From assembly GCA_031317595.1 (NCBI GenBank), contig JANCMB010000001.1:1172971-1236970 (forward strand): DNA of 64,000 nucleotides, given 5' to 3'. Position numbers and translations under genes: made by a program. Below, one piece after another: positions 44,050 to 53,491 of the stretch. This stretch comes from Glutamicibacter sp. PS. GTDB taxonomy: Bacteria > Actinomycetota > Actinomycetes > Actinomycetales > Micrococcaceae. The notes below the pieces were generated by a model. That model searched no databases. It was not told where the DNA came from and saw only the letters and a list, made by a program, of their open reading frames with translations. Positions within the stretch are counted from its first letter, which is position 1; every line of letters starts with the position of its first letter.

Positions 44050-45369
44050 TTAAGCGCTCAGTTCGATGTTGGCGCCGAGAGCGGCCAACTTCTCCGTGAA
44101 GTGCTCATAACCACGGTTAATGATTTCAATCCCGGTGACCTTGCTGGTGCCTTCGGCGGCCAGGGCCGCAATCAGGTGCGAGAAGCCGCCACGCAGATCG
44201 GGAACATCAATGTCGGCACCCTTGAGCTTGGCGGGGCCTACCACCACGGCTGAATGCTTGAAGTTGCGCTGTCCGAAGCGGCAGGGGTTGGACCCGAGGC
44301 AATCGGTGTGGACCTGAACGGTGGATCCCATGCGTACGAGGGCATCGGTGAATCCGAAACGGTTCTCATAAACGGTTTCGTGAACGATGGAAACACCGTT
44401 GGCCTGGGTCAAGGCAACGACCAGGGGCTGCTGCCAGTCGGTCATGAACCCGGGGTGTACGTCGGTTTCGAGCACCAGCGGGTTTAGCTCTCCCCCGGGG
44501 TGGTAGAAGCGGATGCCGTTGGTCTTCACTTCGAACTCGCCACCGATCTGTCGGTAGACGTGCAGGAAGGCGGTCAGGTCACGCTGCTGCGCATCCTGGA
44601 CGAAAATGTCGCCCTTGGTAACCAGCGCAGCCGAAGCCCACGAGGCGGCCTCGTTCCGGTCCGGCAGTGCCTTGTGGTCGTAACCGGTGAGCTTATCGAC
44701 ACCCTGGATGCGAATGATGCGGTCACGGTGCACGGAGATGATCGCGCCCATTTTCTGCAGCAACGAAATCAGGTCGAGAATTTCCGGTTCGATGGCAGCG
44801 TTGCGCACCTCGGTAACGCCCTTGGCGCGTACGGCCGAAAGTAGAACCTGTTCGGTGGTTCCCACCGACGGGTACTGCAGTTCCAGCTTGGCGCCGCGCA
44901 GGCCGTTCGGGGCGAGTAGGCGGATACCGGTATCGTCCTTGATCACGGTGGCGCCGAATTCGCGCAACACCTCAAGGTGGAAGTCAATGGGCCTATCGCC
45001 AATGCGGCAACCACCCAGATCGGGAATGAACGCTTCACCGATGGAATGGATCAGCGGGCCGCAGAGCAGGATCGGGATACGTGAGTCCCCTGCGTGAGCG
45101 TCGATAGCCTGGTTTGAAGCCGTCTTAGCGTTCACCGGGTCCATGGTCAGATCCCCCGAGTCGGGGTCCTGAGTCACGGAGACACCGTGCAGTTCGAGCA
45201 AGCTACGAACAACGGCGACGTCCTTGATTTCCGGCACATTGCGCAACACCGAAGGACTGTTGCCCAGCAGGGCTGCCACCATAGCCTTCGGAACCAAATT
45301 CTTGGCTCCACCGACTCGTACAGTGCCTACCAGCGGCACGCCGCCATGGATCGTCAGGATCTTACCCAT
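44050..45369 (-). CDS. murA: UDP-N-acetylglucosamine 1-carboxyvinyltransferase
   Basis: First committed step of peptidoglycan synthesis: transfers enolpyruvate from PEP to UDP-GlcNAc. The 439-residue protein has the uridine-binding GAKNLVPKAMVAALL near the N-terminus, SRIPILLCGPLIH, LPDRNEAASWASAALV and DLRGGFSHLIAALAAEGTS. The catalytic-loop position that carries Cys in E. coli MurA (fosfomycin target) falls in FIPDLGGCRIGDRPIDFH, where Asp precedes LGGC; Asp there is the known fosfomycin-insensitive form, but an alignment is needed to be sure. The ATG at 45369 gives MGKILTIHGG and has GAGG 9 nt upstream. A TAGACT -10 box lies at 45445-45450 on the minus strand. Confidence 0.94.
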   Translation of the reverse strand: MGKILTIHGGVPLVGTVRVGGAKNLVPKAMVAALLGNSPSVLRNVPEIKDVAVVRSLLELHGVSVTQDPDSGDLTMDPVNAKTASNQAIDAHAGDSRIPILLCGPLIHSIGEAFIPDLGGCRIGDRPIDFHLEVLREFGATVIKDDTGIRLLAPNGLRGAKLELQYPSVGTTEQVLLSAVRAKGVTEVRNAAIEPEILDLISLLQKMGAIISVHRDRIIRIQGVDKLTGYDHKALPDRNEAASWASAALVTKGDIFVQDAQQRDLTAFLHVYRQIGGEFEVKTNGIRFYHPGGELNPLVLETDVHPGFMTDWQQPLVVALTQANGVSIVHETVYENRFGFTDALVRMGSTVQVHTDCLGSNPCRFGQRNFKHSAVVVGPAKLKGADIDVPDLRGGFSHLIAALAAEGTSKVTGIEIINRGYEHFTEKLAALGANIELSA

Positions 45370-45625
45370 GAATGAAAACCTCATCACGTAGTTCGTTTGA
45401 GCTTGCCTAGCCTCGATGACGGGCAAATGACGCAAGACTAAGTAAGTCTACCGTCCGGGACCAACAGCCCCCGCACCGGAAGTGGCGTGGCGTCATTTTG
45501 TGAGCAGCCTTTCAGCAAACTGATGCCAAGCGGACTGCGCCGAGCATCGTTGCTTAAAAAGCGCAACGCACCGTGACCCAGTGGTTATTCCACCCGTAAG
45601 GTCCCGATGCGTTGCTGGTGGCGCG

Positions 45626-46228
45626 CTATGCGGTTTTCGCTGGCAGCGTCTTCGGTTTGAAACTTGGACGCTGCGATTCATACTCATCAATGGCATCTTC
45701 GTGCTGCAGGGTCAATCCAATATCGTCCAGACCCTCCATCAGACGCCACCGTGTGTAGTCGTCGATTTGGAACGGCGCGGAAATCGAGCCGCACTGCACG
45801 GTGCGCGATTCGAGATCCACGGTGATCTGAGTCCCTGGATTGTTCTCCAGTTCCTTCCAGATCAGTTCGATGTCGCTCTGCGCAACTTCGGCGGCCACCA
45901 GACCTTGCTTGCCGGAGTTCCCGCGGAAGATGTCGGCGAAGCGAGAGGATAGAACGGCCTTGAAACCGTAATCCTTGAGCGCCCACACCGCGTGCTCGCG
46001 CGAGGAACCGGTACCGAAATCTGGGCCGGCAACCAAGACACTGCCGTGCTTGTAGGCTTCCTGGTTCAAAATGAAGTTCTCATCTCGGCGCCAGCCGGCA
46101 AACAGGGCGTCCTCAAATCCGGTACGGGTGATGCGCTTGAGGTAGACGGCCGGGATGATCTGGTCGGTGTCGACGTTGCTCGAGCGCAGCGGAACACCAA
46201 TACCGGTGTGGGTAATGATCTTTTCCAT
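45626..46228 (-). CDS. leuD: 3-isopropylmalate dehydratase small subunit
   Basis: Small subunit of isopropylmalate isomerase, second step of leucine synthesis. The 200-residue protein has [16 protein letters not shown], then [34 protein letters not shown], both invariant in LeuD. ATG with AAGGAAGGAAC upstream. It lies 15 bp downstream of leuC and is cotranscribed with it. The roughly 255 bp between leuD and murA hold a weak hairpin and the murA promoter but no gene. Confidence 0.97.
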   Translation of the reverse strand: MEKIITHTGIGVPLRSSNVDTDQIIPAVYLKRITRTGFEDALFAGWRRDENFILNQEAYKHGSVLVAGPDFGTGSSREHAVWALKDYGFKAVLSSRFADIFRGNSGKQGLVAAEVAQSDIELIWKELENNPGTQITVDLESRTVQCGSISAPFQIDDYTRWRLMEGLDDIGLTLQHEDAIDEYESQRPSFKPKTLPAKTA

Positions 46229-46243
46229 GAGGGTGTTCCTTCC

Positions 46244-47692
46244 TTAGACGGAGACCGGCACGTTGGCCAGGTCAGAGGGCGAGGACAGGGTGCCGCGGAC
46301 GGCGGTTGCGGCGGCCACCAGTGGCGAGACCAAGTGGGTACGGCCGCCTTTGCCCTGACGTCCCTCGAAGTTGCGGTTCGAGGTCGAGGCGCAACGCTCC
46401 CCCTCGGAGAGCTGGTCCGGGTTCATTCCCAGGCACATCGAGCAGCCGGCAAAACGCCATTCCGCACCGAAGTCCTTGAAGATCTGGTCCAGCCCCTCGG
46501 CTTCGGCCTCGAGTCGCACTCGAGCCGAACCGGGAACCACAATCATGCGAACCTGGGGGTCCTTTTCCCGTCCCTTGATGATTTCGGCCGCCGCTCGCAG
46601 GTCTTCCATGCGGGAGTTGGTGCAGGAACCGAGGAAGACCGTATCGACGCGAATGTCTTTCATCTTGGTGCCGCCGGTCAAGCCCATGTAGTCCAGGGCA
46701 CGCGCGCAGGCCTGACGGTCGTTCTCGTCTTCGAAGTCTTCGGGACTTGGCACGTTGGAGGAAAGCGAAACACCTTGGCCCGGGTTGGTACCCCAGGTTA
46801 CGAACGGCTCCAACTCATCGGCATCCAGGAAGACCTCAGCGTCGAAGGTAGCGCCCTCGTCGCTACGCAACGTTTTCCAATACTCAACGGCGGCATCCCA
46901 GTCCTCACCCTCTGGTGCGTGCGGACGGCCCTTGACGTAGTTGAACGTGGTCTCATCGGGCGCGATCATTCCCGCACGGGCACCGGCCTCAATGGACATG
47001 TTGCAGATGGTCATGCGTGCATCCATGGACAACGAGCGAATCGCCGATCCACGGTATTCCAGCACATACCCTTGTCCGCCGCCGGTGCCGATCTTGGCAA
47101 TGACGGCCAAAATAATGTCCTTGGAGGTTACCCCGGGCTTCAACGTACCTTCGACGTTGATTGCCATGGTCTTGAAAGGCTTCAGGCTCAAGGACTGCGT
47201 AGCCATGACGTGCTCGACTTCCGAGGTGCCGATACCGAAGGCCAGCGCACCGAATGCGCCATGGGTGGAGGTGTGCGAGTCACCGCACACCACGGTCATC
47301 CCCGGCTGGGTCAGACCCAGCTGCGGACCAACCACATGCACAATGCCTTGCTCTTTATCGCCCAGCGAGTGCAGCCGGACACCGAACTCCTTGCAGTTGT
47401 CACGCAGGGTGTTGATCTGTGTGCGACTGGTCAGATCGGCAATGGGCTTGTCGATATCTAAGGTCGGGGTGTTGTGATCCTCGGTCGCGATCGTCAGGTC
47501 CGGGCGACGCAATTTGCGGCCAGCCAAACGCAGTCCCTCGAAAGCCTGAGGCGAGGTGACTTCATGTAGCAGATGCAGGTCAATGTAGATCAGATCGGGC
47601 TGGCGCGCGGCGCCTTCCCCTTCACCACGGCGCACCACGTGGGCATTCCAGACCTTCTCGGCCAGTGTCTGTGGCGACTGCTCGGCAGACAT
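46244..47692 (-). CDS. leuC: 3-isopropylmalate dehydratase large subunit
   Basis: Large, iron-sulphur subunit of isopropylmalate isomerase (482 residues). The cluster ligands are visible as GSCTNSR and [10 protein letters not shown], and the substrate region as [27 protein letters not shown]. The ATG at 47692 has GAGGAG 8 nt upstream; a GTG 9 nt earlier overlaps the ribosome site and is unlikely. It is divergent from the IclR-family regulator gene with 114 bp between the start codons, which contain the palindrome TCTCAAATATTGAGA. Confidence 0.97.
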   Translation of the reverse strand: MSAEQSPQTLAEKVWNAHVVRRGEGEGAARQPDLIYIDLHLLHEVTSPQAFEGLRLAGRKLRRPDLTIATEDHNTPTLDIDKPIADLTSRTQINTLRDNCKEFGVRLHSLGDKEQGIVHVVGPQLGLTQPGMTVVCGDSHTSTHGAFGALAFGIGTSEVEHVMATQSLSLKPFKTMAINVEGTLKPGVTSKDIILAVIAKIGTGGGQGYVLEYRGSAIRSLSMDARMTICNMSIEAGARAGMIAPDETTFNYVKGRPHAPEGEDWDAAVEYWKTLRSDEGATFDAEVFLDADELEPFVTWGTNPGQGVSLSSNVPSPEDFEDENDRQACARALDYMGLTGGTKMKDIRVDTVFLGSCTNSRMEDLRAAAEIIKGREKDPQVRMIVVPGSARVRLEAEAEGLDQIFKDFGAEWRFAGCSMCLGMNPDQLSEGERCASTSNRNFEGRQGKGGRTHLVSPLVAAATAVRGTLSSPSDLANVPVSV

Positions 47693-47776
47693 GCGACACA
47701 CTCCTCAAGTACAAGTATTTACAACACCTCAACCTTGACACTTAACGTAGTGACTTTTCCAGTATCTGGACTTGCA

Positions 47777-47791
47777 TCTCAAATATTGAGA
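47777..47791. promoter_or_regulatory. Operator candidate between leuC and the IclR regulator
   Basis: Perfect inverted repeat TCTCAA-ATA-TTGAGA, flanked by an outer repeat CAGTATC (47760-47766) / GATACTG (47795-47801). The same TCTCAA/TTGAGA words recur in the leuB promoter at 59074-59104. Position between divergent leuC and an IclR gene is as expected for an autoregulated leucine regulator site. Confidence 0.65.
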
Positions 47792-47806
47792 CGTGATACT
47801 GAAGCT

Positions 47807-48529
47807 ATGACTACTAACAGCGGCGTCGGTGTCCTAGATAAGGCTGTAGCCATTATCAATGCACTGGAGAACGGTCCCACCACCTTGGCTCAGCTGGTCG
47901 AGATTACCGGAATCTCCCGCCCAACCGTGCATCGCATCGCGCAGTCCCTTGTCCACCACGGGCTCGTGGGCCGCGATATTCATAGTCGCTTTGAGCTGGG
48001 CAGTCGTTTAGTGGAATTGGCCAGTGCCGCCGGTGAAGACCGTTTGGTCTCGGCAGCGGGCCCACTTTTGATCAAACTGCGAGATCTCACAGGTGAAAGC
48101 ACGCAGGTTTTCCGCAAGCAGGGTGAGTTCCGCGTCTGCATCGCCAGCGCCGAACGCCCTGTCGGCCTGCGCGACACCATCCCGGTGGGGACGCAACTAT
48201 CCATGAAGGCTGGATCCGCAGCCCAGGTCCTCCTGGCGTGGGAAGACAATGACCGGCTCATCGAGGGGCTCCGGCACGCCCGATTCACCCCGACGATCCT
48301 AGCTGGCGTTCGCCGCCGCGGCTGGGCCCAATCCCTTGGGGAACGCGAGCCCGGGGTGGCCTCGGTGTCGGCTCCGGTTCGCGGTCAGTCCGGTCGCGTT
48401 ATCGCCGCCCTGTCCATGTCCGGCCCCATTGAACGGCTTACACGCCAGCCCGGCAAGATTCACCACGAAGCAGTGGTGCAGACCGCCAACGAACTCTCCG
48501 AACTGCTGCGCGCACAATCCGAAAAGTAG
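47807..48529 (+). CDS. IclR-family regulator, NdgR/LtbR-like
   Basis: A 240-residue IclR-type transcription factor. The N-terminal winged helix-turn-helix (about 8-70) has VLDKAVAIINALENGPTTLAQLVEITGISRPTVHRI. The C-terminal effector domain contains FRVCIASAERPVGLRDTIPVGTQLSMKAGSAAQVLLAW, strongly reminiscent of actinobacterial NdgR/LtbR proteins that control leucine biosynthesis. The ATG at 47807 gives the normal short N-terminus; the frame is open far upstream into the divergent leuC. Location beside leuC, with a palindrome in between and a related one at leuB, supports control of both leucine loci. It ends 19 bp from the convergent thiL stop without a terminator. Confidence 0.93.
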   Translation: MTTNSGVGVLDKAVAIINALENGPTTLAQLVEITGISRPTVHRIAQSLVHHGLVGRDIHSRFELGSRLVELASAAGEDRLVSAAGPLLIKLRDLTGESTQVFRKQGEFRVCIASAERPVGLRDTIPVGTQLSMKAGSAAQVLLAWEDNDRLIEGLRHARFTPTILAGVRRRGWAQSLGEREPGVASVSAPVRGQSGRVIAALSMSGPIERLTRQPGKIHHEAVVQTANELSELLRAQSEK

Positions 48530-48548
48530 CGCCCCGCCGCCGAGAATC

Positions 48549-49583
48549 TTAGGCCTTTGGCGATCCACTTTCGAAGTGGTCGAAACCCTTGCCATTGCTG
48601 AGGTTCACACCGTTGAGGCTCACGCAGGCTCGGCGACCTGCCGGGCGCATACCGCGCCCAATGACGACGAACTCTTCGGGTACCGCTTCGGCGCTGGCAA
48701 AAGTTGCCAACAACCCGAAATCCTCACCGCCATAGAGCACCCAGTCCATTGGGTCGTGCCCCACTAGCTGTGCCTGATGAACTAAGTTCGCGCTCAAATC
48801 TTGAAGCGCCACGGAATCCAACTCGAAGCTGACTCCGCTGGCCTTGGCGAGACGACCCAAATCCCTGACCAGCCCATCCGAGACATCCAACATGGCGGTG
48901 GCTCCCGCCAGAGCTGCCGCCGGCCCGGCGGTCAGCGGTGGCTGCGGTCGGCATTGCCCATCGACCAGACGGCGCATTCCTCGGGTCCACTGACTGGGCG
49001 GCACGTCACCTTCAAGAATGCTCAGCCCACCCAGGGCGACACCCGCCCGCCCAGCTAAGGCGACAACATTGCCGGGGCGAGCCCCACTGCGAAGTACCTT
49101 GCCTTCGAGAGCTTCACCCAGAACGGTGGTGGTGACCGAAATCTGAGCCGAACGCCCAAGATCTCCGCCTAGCATGCTGACCTTGCTGGCACCGAACGCG
49201 TCGAGCGCTGCACGCATGCCACGGGCAAAGTCTTCAACCCATGACAACTTGGTATCGACCGGCATGGATAGCGAGGTCACCAAGCCGGTGGCCGTGCCTC
49301 CCATGGCGTTGATATCCGAGAGATTCTGGGCCACCGATTTCCAGCCGATATCGAAAGCGCTGTGCTGGTAGCCGCTGGGCCAGGAGAGCCGGAAGTCGTG
49401 GTCCTCGGTGATGGTGTCGGTGGAAACCAGGATCTCTCCTCCGGATACCTTCAAAGCTCCGGCATCGTCACCCGGACCCAGCACCGGCTCCCCGGCAGCG
49501 AGCAAGGGTTGGATCCTACTGAGAATCCCTGCCTCGCCGAGATCGGCGACGGAAGGAGATTCGTCCGAAACGTTGCTTGACAC
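48549..49583 (-). CDS. thiL: Thiamine-monophosphate kinase
   Basis: Phosphorylates thiamine monophosphate to thiamine pyrophosphate. The 344-residue PurM-like ATPase has GPGDDAGAL, LVSTDTITEDHDFRL (metal-binding Asp residues), AQNLSDINAMGGTA, MLDVSDGLVRDLGRL and LYGGEDFGLLAT, all ThiL signatures. The GTG start is 6 bp after the stop of the upstream dynamin-like GTPase gene and has only a distant AAAGG, so translational coupling is likely. No TPP riboswitch is visible upstream. Confidence 0.95.
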   Translation of the reverse strand: MSSNVSDESPSVADLGEAGILSRIQPLLAAGEPVLGPGDDAGALKVSGGEILVSTDTITEDHDFRLSWPSGYQHSAFDIGWKSVAQNLSDINAMGGTATGLVTSLSMPVDTKLSWVEDFARGMRAALDAFGASKVSMLGGDLGRSAQISVTTTVLGEALEGKVLRSGARPGNVVALAGRAGVALGGLSILEGDVPPSQWTRGMRRLVDGQCRPQPPLTAGPAAALAGATAMLDVSDGLVRDLGRLAKASGVSFELDSVALQDLSANLVHQAQLVGHDPMDWVLYGGEDFGLLATFASAEAVPEEFVVIGRGMRPAGRRACVSLNGVNLSNGKGFDHFESGSPKA

Positions 49584-49589
49584 AGAAAT

Positions 49590-51233
49590 CTATTCGACCT
49601 TTCGCGCTGCTTCTCGCACAAGAGCCGCGTATTCGTTGTAAGTGGTGAGGTGCGCAGTGATGGGGGCTATCACCACTCGTTGCAGAACCAAGGCCACAGC
49701 CTTGTTGAGTCGGTTCAAAGCGGTTCGCTTCTTAAGCTTAGCGACCAAACGGTGTAGAAGCCCCGTCAAAACGCCAAGAACGATTCCTAAGAGGACTCCG
49801 ATGAGCACCATGAGGGTCGGAATAGCGATGCCCTCGACCCGGGGCGTGGGCGGAAGCTCAAATTGGAAGTACCCAGCCAGTGCCACGGCCCCGAGCCACA
49901 ACGCACCGCCGAGCGCCACAACCAACGACAACCACTGAATTACTTTGAAGATGGGCCACCACCATGACCCCTTATCGGCGCCCAAGGGAGTGCCCACGAT
50001 ACTTCGATCGATTTCATCGTTCAAGCGCTCCCGCGGTTCACGCAGGGTCGTCTGCGCGGCGTGTTGCCACTGGGGTGGAAGCTGACCCACCGAGGAAGCC
50101 GTGTAGGCGTCGAGCGCATTATCGACAGTGGCCTGCTCCACAGGTGAAAGCTCAGGGCGCGACGACAATCGCAACTCGGACTCCGGCCCGGACTTCTGGA
50201 CCTGTAAAGATTTCAACGGGTTGCGTTTGAATTTGACCACCCAGGAGAGTAACGGCCACCCGGTATTGCGTGCGGCGTCCAACCGGTAGGAAGCAGCCAA
50301 GGCATCCGCAATTTTCTCGGTACCGTGTGCTTGGGCCACTGTACGTTCGAGCACGTGCTGCTCTGCCGCCGGAACCGGTGCCTGATGCGAAACGGTCAAC
50401 TGCTCATCAAGTTCATGGACAAGTTGATCGACATCGACCCGTAGCCGGCGAATCGCCTGATCGTGTTGTGACACTACCGAATTTATGCGGGTAGACAGTT
50501 CCTCGAGTCCTTCTCCCGTCATGGCCGAGACCGCGAGAACTTCAACCCCTGAGAATCCCGTTGCCTCGAGAGTTTTGCGTAGCGAATCAAGCACCGCAGC
50601 CCGGTCGCTGGATGCCACCCGGTCGATCTGGTTCAGAACGACGATCACGTTATCGCGTTGCGGCATCAGGCTATGCAAGAAATGCTCGTGGATCGAGGCA
50701 TCGGCGTATTTCTGTGGGTCGAGCACCCAAATCATGAAATCCGCTTGTCCCGAGAGTCGGCGGACCATCTCATGATGGGATTCTTCGATTGAATCCATGT
50801 CCGGAAGATCCAAGAGGATCAGACCCGCATCTTGGCGAGCTTTGGTCTTGGCTAATGGTCCCTTGACCTTTGTAAGTTCCTGCCGCTCATTGACTTGAAG
50901 CCAGTCGAGCAGTTCCTGAGTTCCTTCGGCTTTGTACACCGCAGCTAATGTGCGGGTAGTTGTGGGACGACGAGCCCCTGGCCGAGCTAGGTCGGTTCCG
51001 GTCAGGGCATTAAAGAGGCTGGATTTGCCGCTACCGGTAGCCCCAAACAGGCCGATAACGGTGTGTTCTGCCGAGAGCTGCCGGCGTTGCTGTACACGTT
51101 CAAGCACCTCACCGGTGCGTTGTTGAACCTCGGACGGGAGGTAGTCATAGCCCAGCTCGAGCGCGGCTGAAAGCCGGGACACTTGGTCGTGGAAGGCCTG
51201 GCGACGTTTCTGAGTTTTCATCTTAGTTATCAC
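49590..51233 (-). CDS. Dynamin-like / YfjP-type membrane GTPase (second of a pair)
   Basis: A 547-residue GTPase with an N-terminal G domain: G1 GLFGATGSGKSS (about 62-73), switch region RRPTTTRT, G3 LLDLPDMDSIE and G4-like VLNQIDR. A helical middle follows, then two closely spaced hydrophobic segments (about 425-452 and 468-495) that form a membrane hairpin. The layout resembles bacterial dynamin-like and YfjP/Era-type GTPases that act on membranes. Its start overlaps the end of the partner GTPase gene by 11 nt, and thiL follows 6 bp later. Tandem pairs are characteristic of bacterial dynamins such as DynA/DynB of Streptomyces; whether this pair is equivalent is an inference. Confidence 0.82.
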   Translation of the reverse strand: MITKMKTQKRRQAFHDQVSRLSAALELGYDYLPSEVQQRTGEVLERVQQRRQLSAEHTVIGLFGATGSGKSSLFNALTGTDLARPGARRPTTTRTLAAVYKAEGTQELLDWLQVNERQELTKVKGPLAKTKARQDAGLILLDLPDMDSIEESHHEMVRRLSGQADFMIWVLDPQKYADASIHEHFLHSLMPQRDNVIVVLNQIDRVASSDRAAVLDSLRKTLEATGFSGVEVLAVSAMTGEGLEELSTRINSVVSQHDQAIRRLRVDVDQLVHELDEQLTVSHQAPVPAAEQHVLERTVAQAHGTEKIADALAASYRLDAARNTGWPLLSWVVKFKRNPLKSLQVQKSGPESELRLSSRPELSPVEQATVDNALDAYTASSVGQLPPQWQHAAQTTLREPRERLNDEIDRSIVGTPLGADKGSWWWPIFKVIQWLSLVVALGGALWLGAVALAGYFQFELPPTPRVEGIAIPTLMVLIGVLLGIVLGVLTGLLHRLVAKLKKRTALNRLNKAVALVLQRVVIAPITAHLTTYNEYAALVREAARKVE

Positions 51234-52989
51234 GGCTGAGACTTTCGATCAGGCTCTGGTTGGCGGTGTTCACGGCACGCACGAGCTCGCCCTGCTCGAG
51301 TGCTTCACAGCTCTCGAGATAAGGCGTGGCGAATTGCTCAACCACCTCTGCGATTCGCGATTCGAGACTAGCGCGCGCAGTGGCAGCCATGCGGCGCACC
51401 GCTTCTTCCCCAAAAATGGCTTCTAACAATTTCTGACCGACCACGGCGGACCCGCCGGCAATTCCAACTTCTAGTCCGGTGAGCCCGGCGGTGGAGGCGA
51501 AGACCACCACCATGAGCACCACTGCGACGCCGTTGACTCCGAAGGCGGCCAAGCGTGCAGTCTTTCGTTTTCCCGCACCTTCGGCGCGGATCATGTCGAG
51601 TATGTCGCGCTGCCAGTTCCGCACTAGTTGAGTCGTTGCCTCGTCTAGGTCCTCACTGCGCCATTGATCCTGTGCTTCCGCGTTCAATACACGTCCAAGC
51701 GCGGTCTGGGCCCACTGGCGTTCGGTGTCTCTGGCGGCCTCGCCAATCTCACGACTAATAATCGTGTGGATACCACTTTCGATCGCCTGCTCGACCTTCT
51801 GCGGGCTTTGCTCGCGGCCGCTGAAGTAGGAGCCTACCTTGTCACGCAATCGGCCAATAAAGCCTTCTACGCCCCGGAAAAACTCACCGGTACCAACGAA
51901 ATCTTGCCACCGCGTCAGAATTTCGCCGCGCAAGAGACTTCCATCTCCGGCAACCTGTAGTGAGCGCTCTCGGGCTCGGTCGAAGTACCGTCGGGCCGTG
52001 TCGTGAAGCGTTCGCAGTTCCTGTTCCTGGGCGGCCAGATCGTTCTGTATTTCATGCACTGTGGCGGTGAGCTTGGTAAGAACGCCGACAAGGGTCTGCT
52101 GAGCAATGCGCTGGCGCTCTTGAGCATCGCTGGCCAGATCCTCCAACTGCGTTCGTAGTTCCGTGACTTCGCCGCCGGGGAGGAATCCCTCGTCATCGAG
52201 AGGTTGCTCAAGGACAAGATGCAGGCGGGTTGGTCGTAGGTTCCGTTCAGTCAGTAACCGCTGCAGGTCCTCGCGCACTTCGGCTTCGGTGCCAGGCGGC
52301 ACGCGATTGAGTACCACCGAAATCGTAATGTTGCGTTGCGCCGCCTCGTCTAGGGCCTTCCAAGGCACTGCATCTGCATAGCGGCTGGCTGTGGTGACAA
52401 ATAACCACATGTCGGCGGCGGCCATGAGCTGCGCGGCGAGCTGCCGGTTCGCCGCCGAGACGGAATCGATATCGGGGGCATCGACTAGGGCTAACCCAGG
52501 GGTCATTGAGCGGTCGGTGACGATCTGAATGGATTGATTTCCGCCCGGGGCTACGGAATCTTGACTGACCGATCCGTAACGTCTGGCGAGCCCGGGAAAA
52601 ACGCGTTGGTTTTCGAACCACACTCTGTCCTGTGGATGGCATATTAAAACCGGAATGCGCGTCGTCGGGCGCACGGCACTGGAGATACTCACACGTTGCC
52701 GGAGAAGAGAGTTGGCGATGGTGGATTTGCCTGCACCAGTTGATCCACCGAGCACCACCACTAGTGGCGCATCAAGGCTATCGATGCGTGGGCGCACATA
52801 ATCCCCGACTTGGTCGGTGACCTGCTTGATAGTGCGCTTGAGCTCAACTGCGCTTGGGTCTTCGCCCACGATGCGCACTCGGCCAAGCGCCGTCTCGAGC
52901 TCATCGACTGCTTGGAGCAGCCAGGTGGGCTCCACCGGATGCTGCGATGTGTCCTTCGACTTCCCGCCAGTGACTTCCATAATCACCAT
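51223..52989 (-). CDS. Dynamin-like GTPase (first of a pair)
   Basis: A 588-residue protein with G1 VVLGGSTGAGKSTIANSL (about 74-91), a switch region VRPTTRIPVL, G3 LVDAPDIDSV and a degenerate G4 (VVLNRVP in place of N/TKxD). A long helical region (about 280-470) is followed by two hydrophobic segments (about 497-517 and 520-540) and a helical tail. The degenerate G4 suggests altered nucleotide use compared with its partner. ATG with AAGG upstream. It is the first gene of a three-gene unit with the second GTPase and thiL. A role in membrane remodelling or cell division is plausible from family knowledge only. Confidence 0.82.
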   Translation of the reverse strand: MVIMEVTGGKSKDTSQHPVEPTWLLQAVDELETALGRVRIVGEDPSAVELKRTIKQVTDQVGDYVRPRIDSLDAPLVVVLGGSTGAGKSTIANSLLRQRVSISSAVRPTTRIPVLICHPQDRVWFENQRVFPGLARRYGSVSQDSVAPGGNQSIQIVTDRSMTPGLALVDAPDIDSVSAANRQLAAQLMAAADMWLFVTTASRYADAVPWKALDEAAQRNITISVVLNRVPPGTEAEVREDLQRLLTERNLRPTRLHLVLEQPLDDEGFLPGGEVTELRTQLEDLASDAQERQRIAQQTLVGVLTKLTATVHEIQNDLAAQEQELRTLHDTARRYFDRARERSLQVAGDGSLLRGEILTRWQDFVGTGEFFRGVEGFIGRLRDKVGSYFSGREQSPQKVEQAIESGIHTIISREIGEAARDTERQWAQTALGRVLNAEAQDQWRSEDLDEATTQLVRNWQRDILDMIRAEGAGKRKTARLAAFGVNGVAVVLMVVVFASTAGLTGLEVGIAGGSAVVGQKLLEAIFGEEAVRRMAATARASLESRIAEVVEQFATPYLESCEALEQGELVRAVNTANQSLIESLSRDN

Positions 52990-53069
52990 CTTGCCTTATC
53001 GGATGGTAGGAACGGGGCAAGGTGGCAGAATCAATAAATGGCCCAAGCCGAAGCTTGGACCATTCCAGT

Positions 53070-53145
53070 TGGTGACCCCAGCGGGATTCGAACCCGCGTT
53101 GCCGCCGTGAGAGGGCGGAGTACTAGGCCGCTATACGATGGGGCC
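53070..53145 (-). tRNA. tRNA-Glu (CTC)
   Basis: Cloverleaf folds with acceptor GGCCCCA / TGGGGTC, anticodon loop CTCTCAC (anticodon CTC, reads GAG), T arm GCGGGTTCGAATCCCGC, discriminator A and an encoded CCA. Identical in sequence to the copy at 53182-53257. Confidence 0.95.
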
Positions 53146-53181
53146 GTATATATCCTGACGGATGCCTAAAGTGAGAAAATT

Positions 53182-53257
53182 TGGTGACCCCAGCGGGATT
53201 CGAACCCGCGTTGCCGCCGTGAGAGGGCGGAGTACTAGGCCGCTATACGATGGGGCC
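53182..53257 (-). tRNA. tRNA-Glu (CTC), second copy
   Basis: Same 76 nt including the encoded CCA as the copy at 53070-53145; the two are 36 bp apart in the same direction, so they are probably cut from one transcript. Confidence 0.95.
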
Positions 53258-53305
53258 GTATGCCAAGATTTCTCTCGACTCACCAACTCGAAAGCTGGTG
53301 AAGCG

Positions 53306-53377
53306 CTGGGATACCAGGACTCGAACCTAGAATGACGGAACCAGAAACCGTTGTGTTGCCAATTACACCATATCCCA
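53306..53377 (-). tRNA. tRNA-Gln (CTG)
   Basis: 72-nt tRNA with acceptor TGGGATA / TATCCCA, discriminator G, anticodon loop TTCTGGT (anticodon CTG, reads CAG) and T arm CTAGGTTCGAGTCCTGG. No CCA is encoded: the next bases are CGC. Lies first in a Gln-Glu-Glu tRNA group, upstream in transcription order. Confidence 0.93.
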
Positions 53378-53491
53378 CTGTGACTTGAAGCTATTCATAG
53401 TTTCCGAGTTATCACCGGATGCCACGCGTGCTTCAGCACGAGATAAAACTATACAGGCCAAGTTCGACTCTTGCCAAATCGTGTCAAAAGC

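Noticed and set aside
45548..45568. Hairpin CGTTGCTT / AAGCgcAACG downstream of leuD
   Set aside because: Imperfect short stem; too weak to call a terminator, although a run of T follows part of it on the minus strand.
45992..47461. 489-residue frame antisense to leuC
   Set aside because: Shadow frame; leuC carries all catalytic motifs and this frame has no recognisable domain or ribosome site.
53182..53377. tRNA genes as an integration site for a mobile element
   Set aside because: No integrase, no partial tRNA repeat and no phage-like genes nearby.
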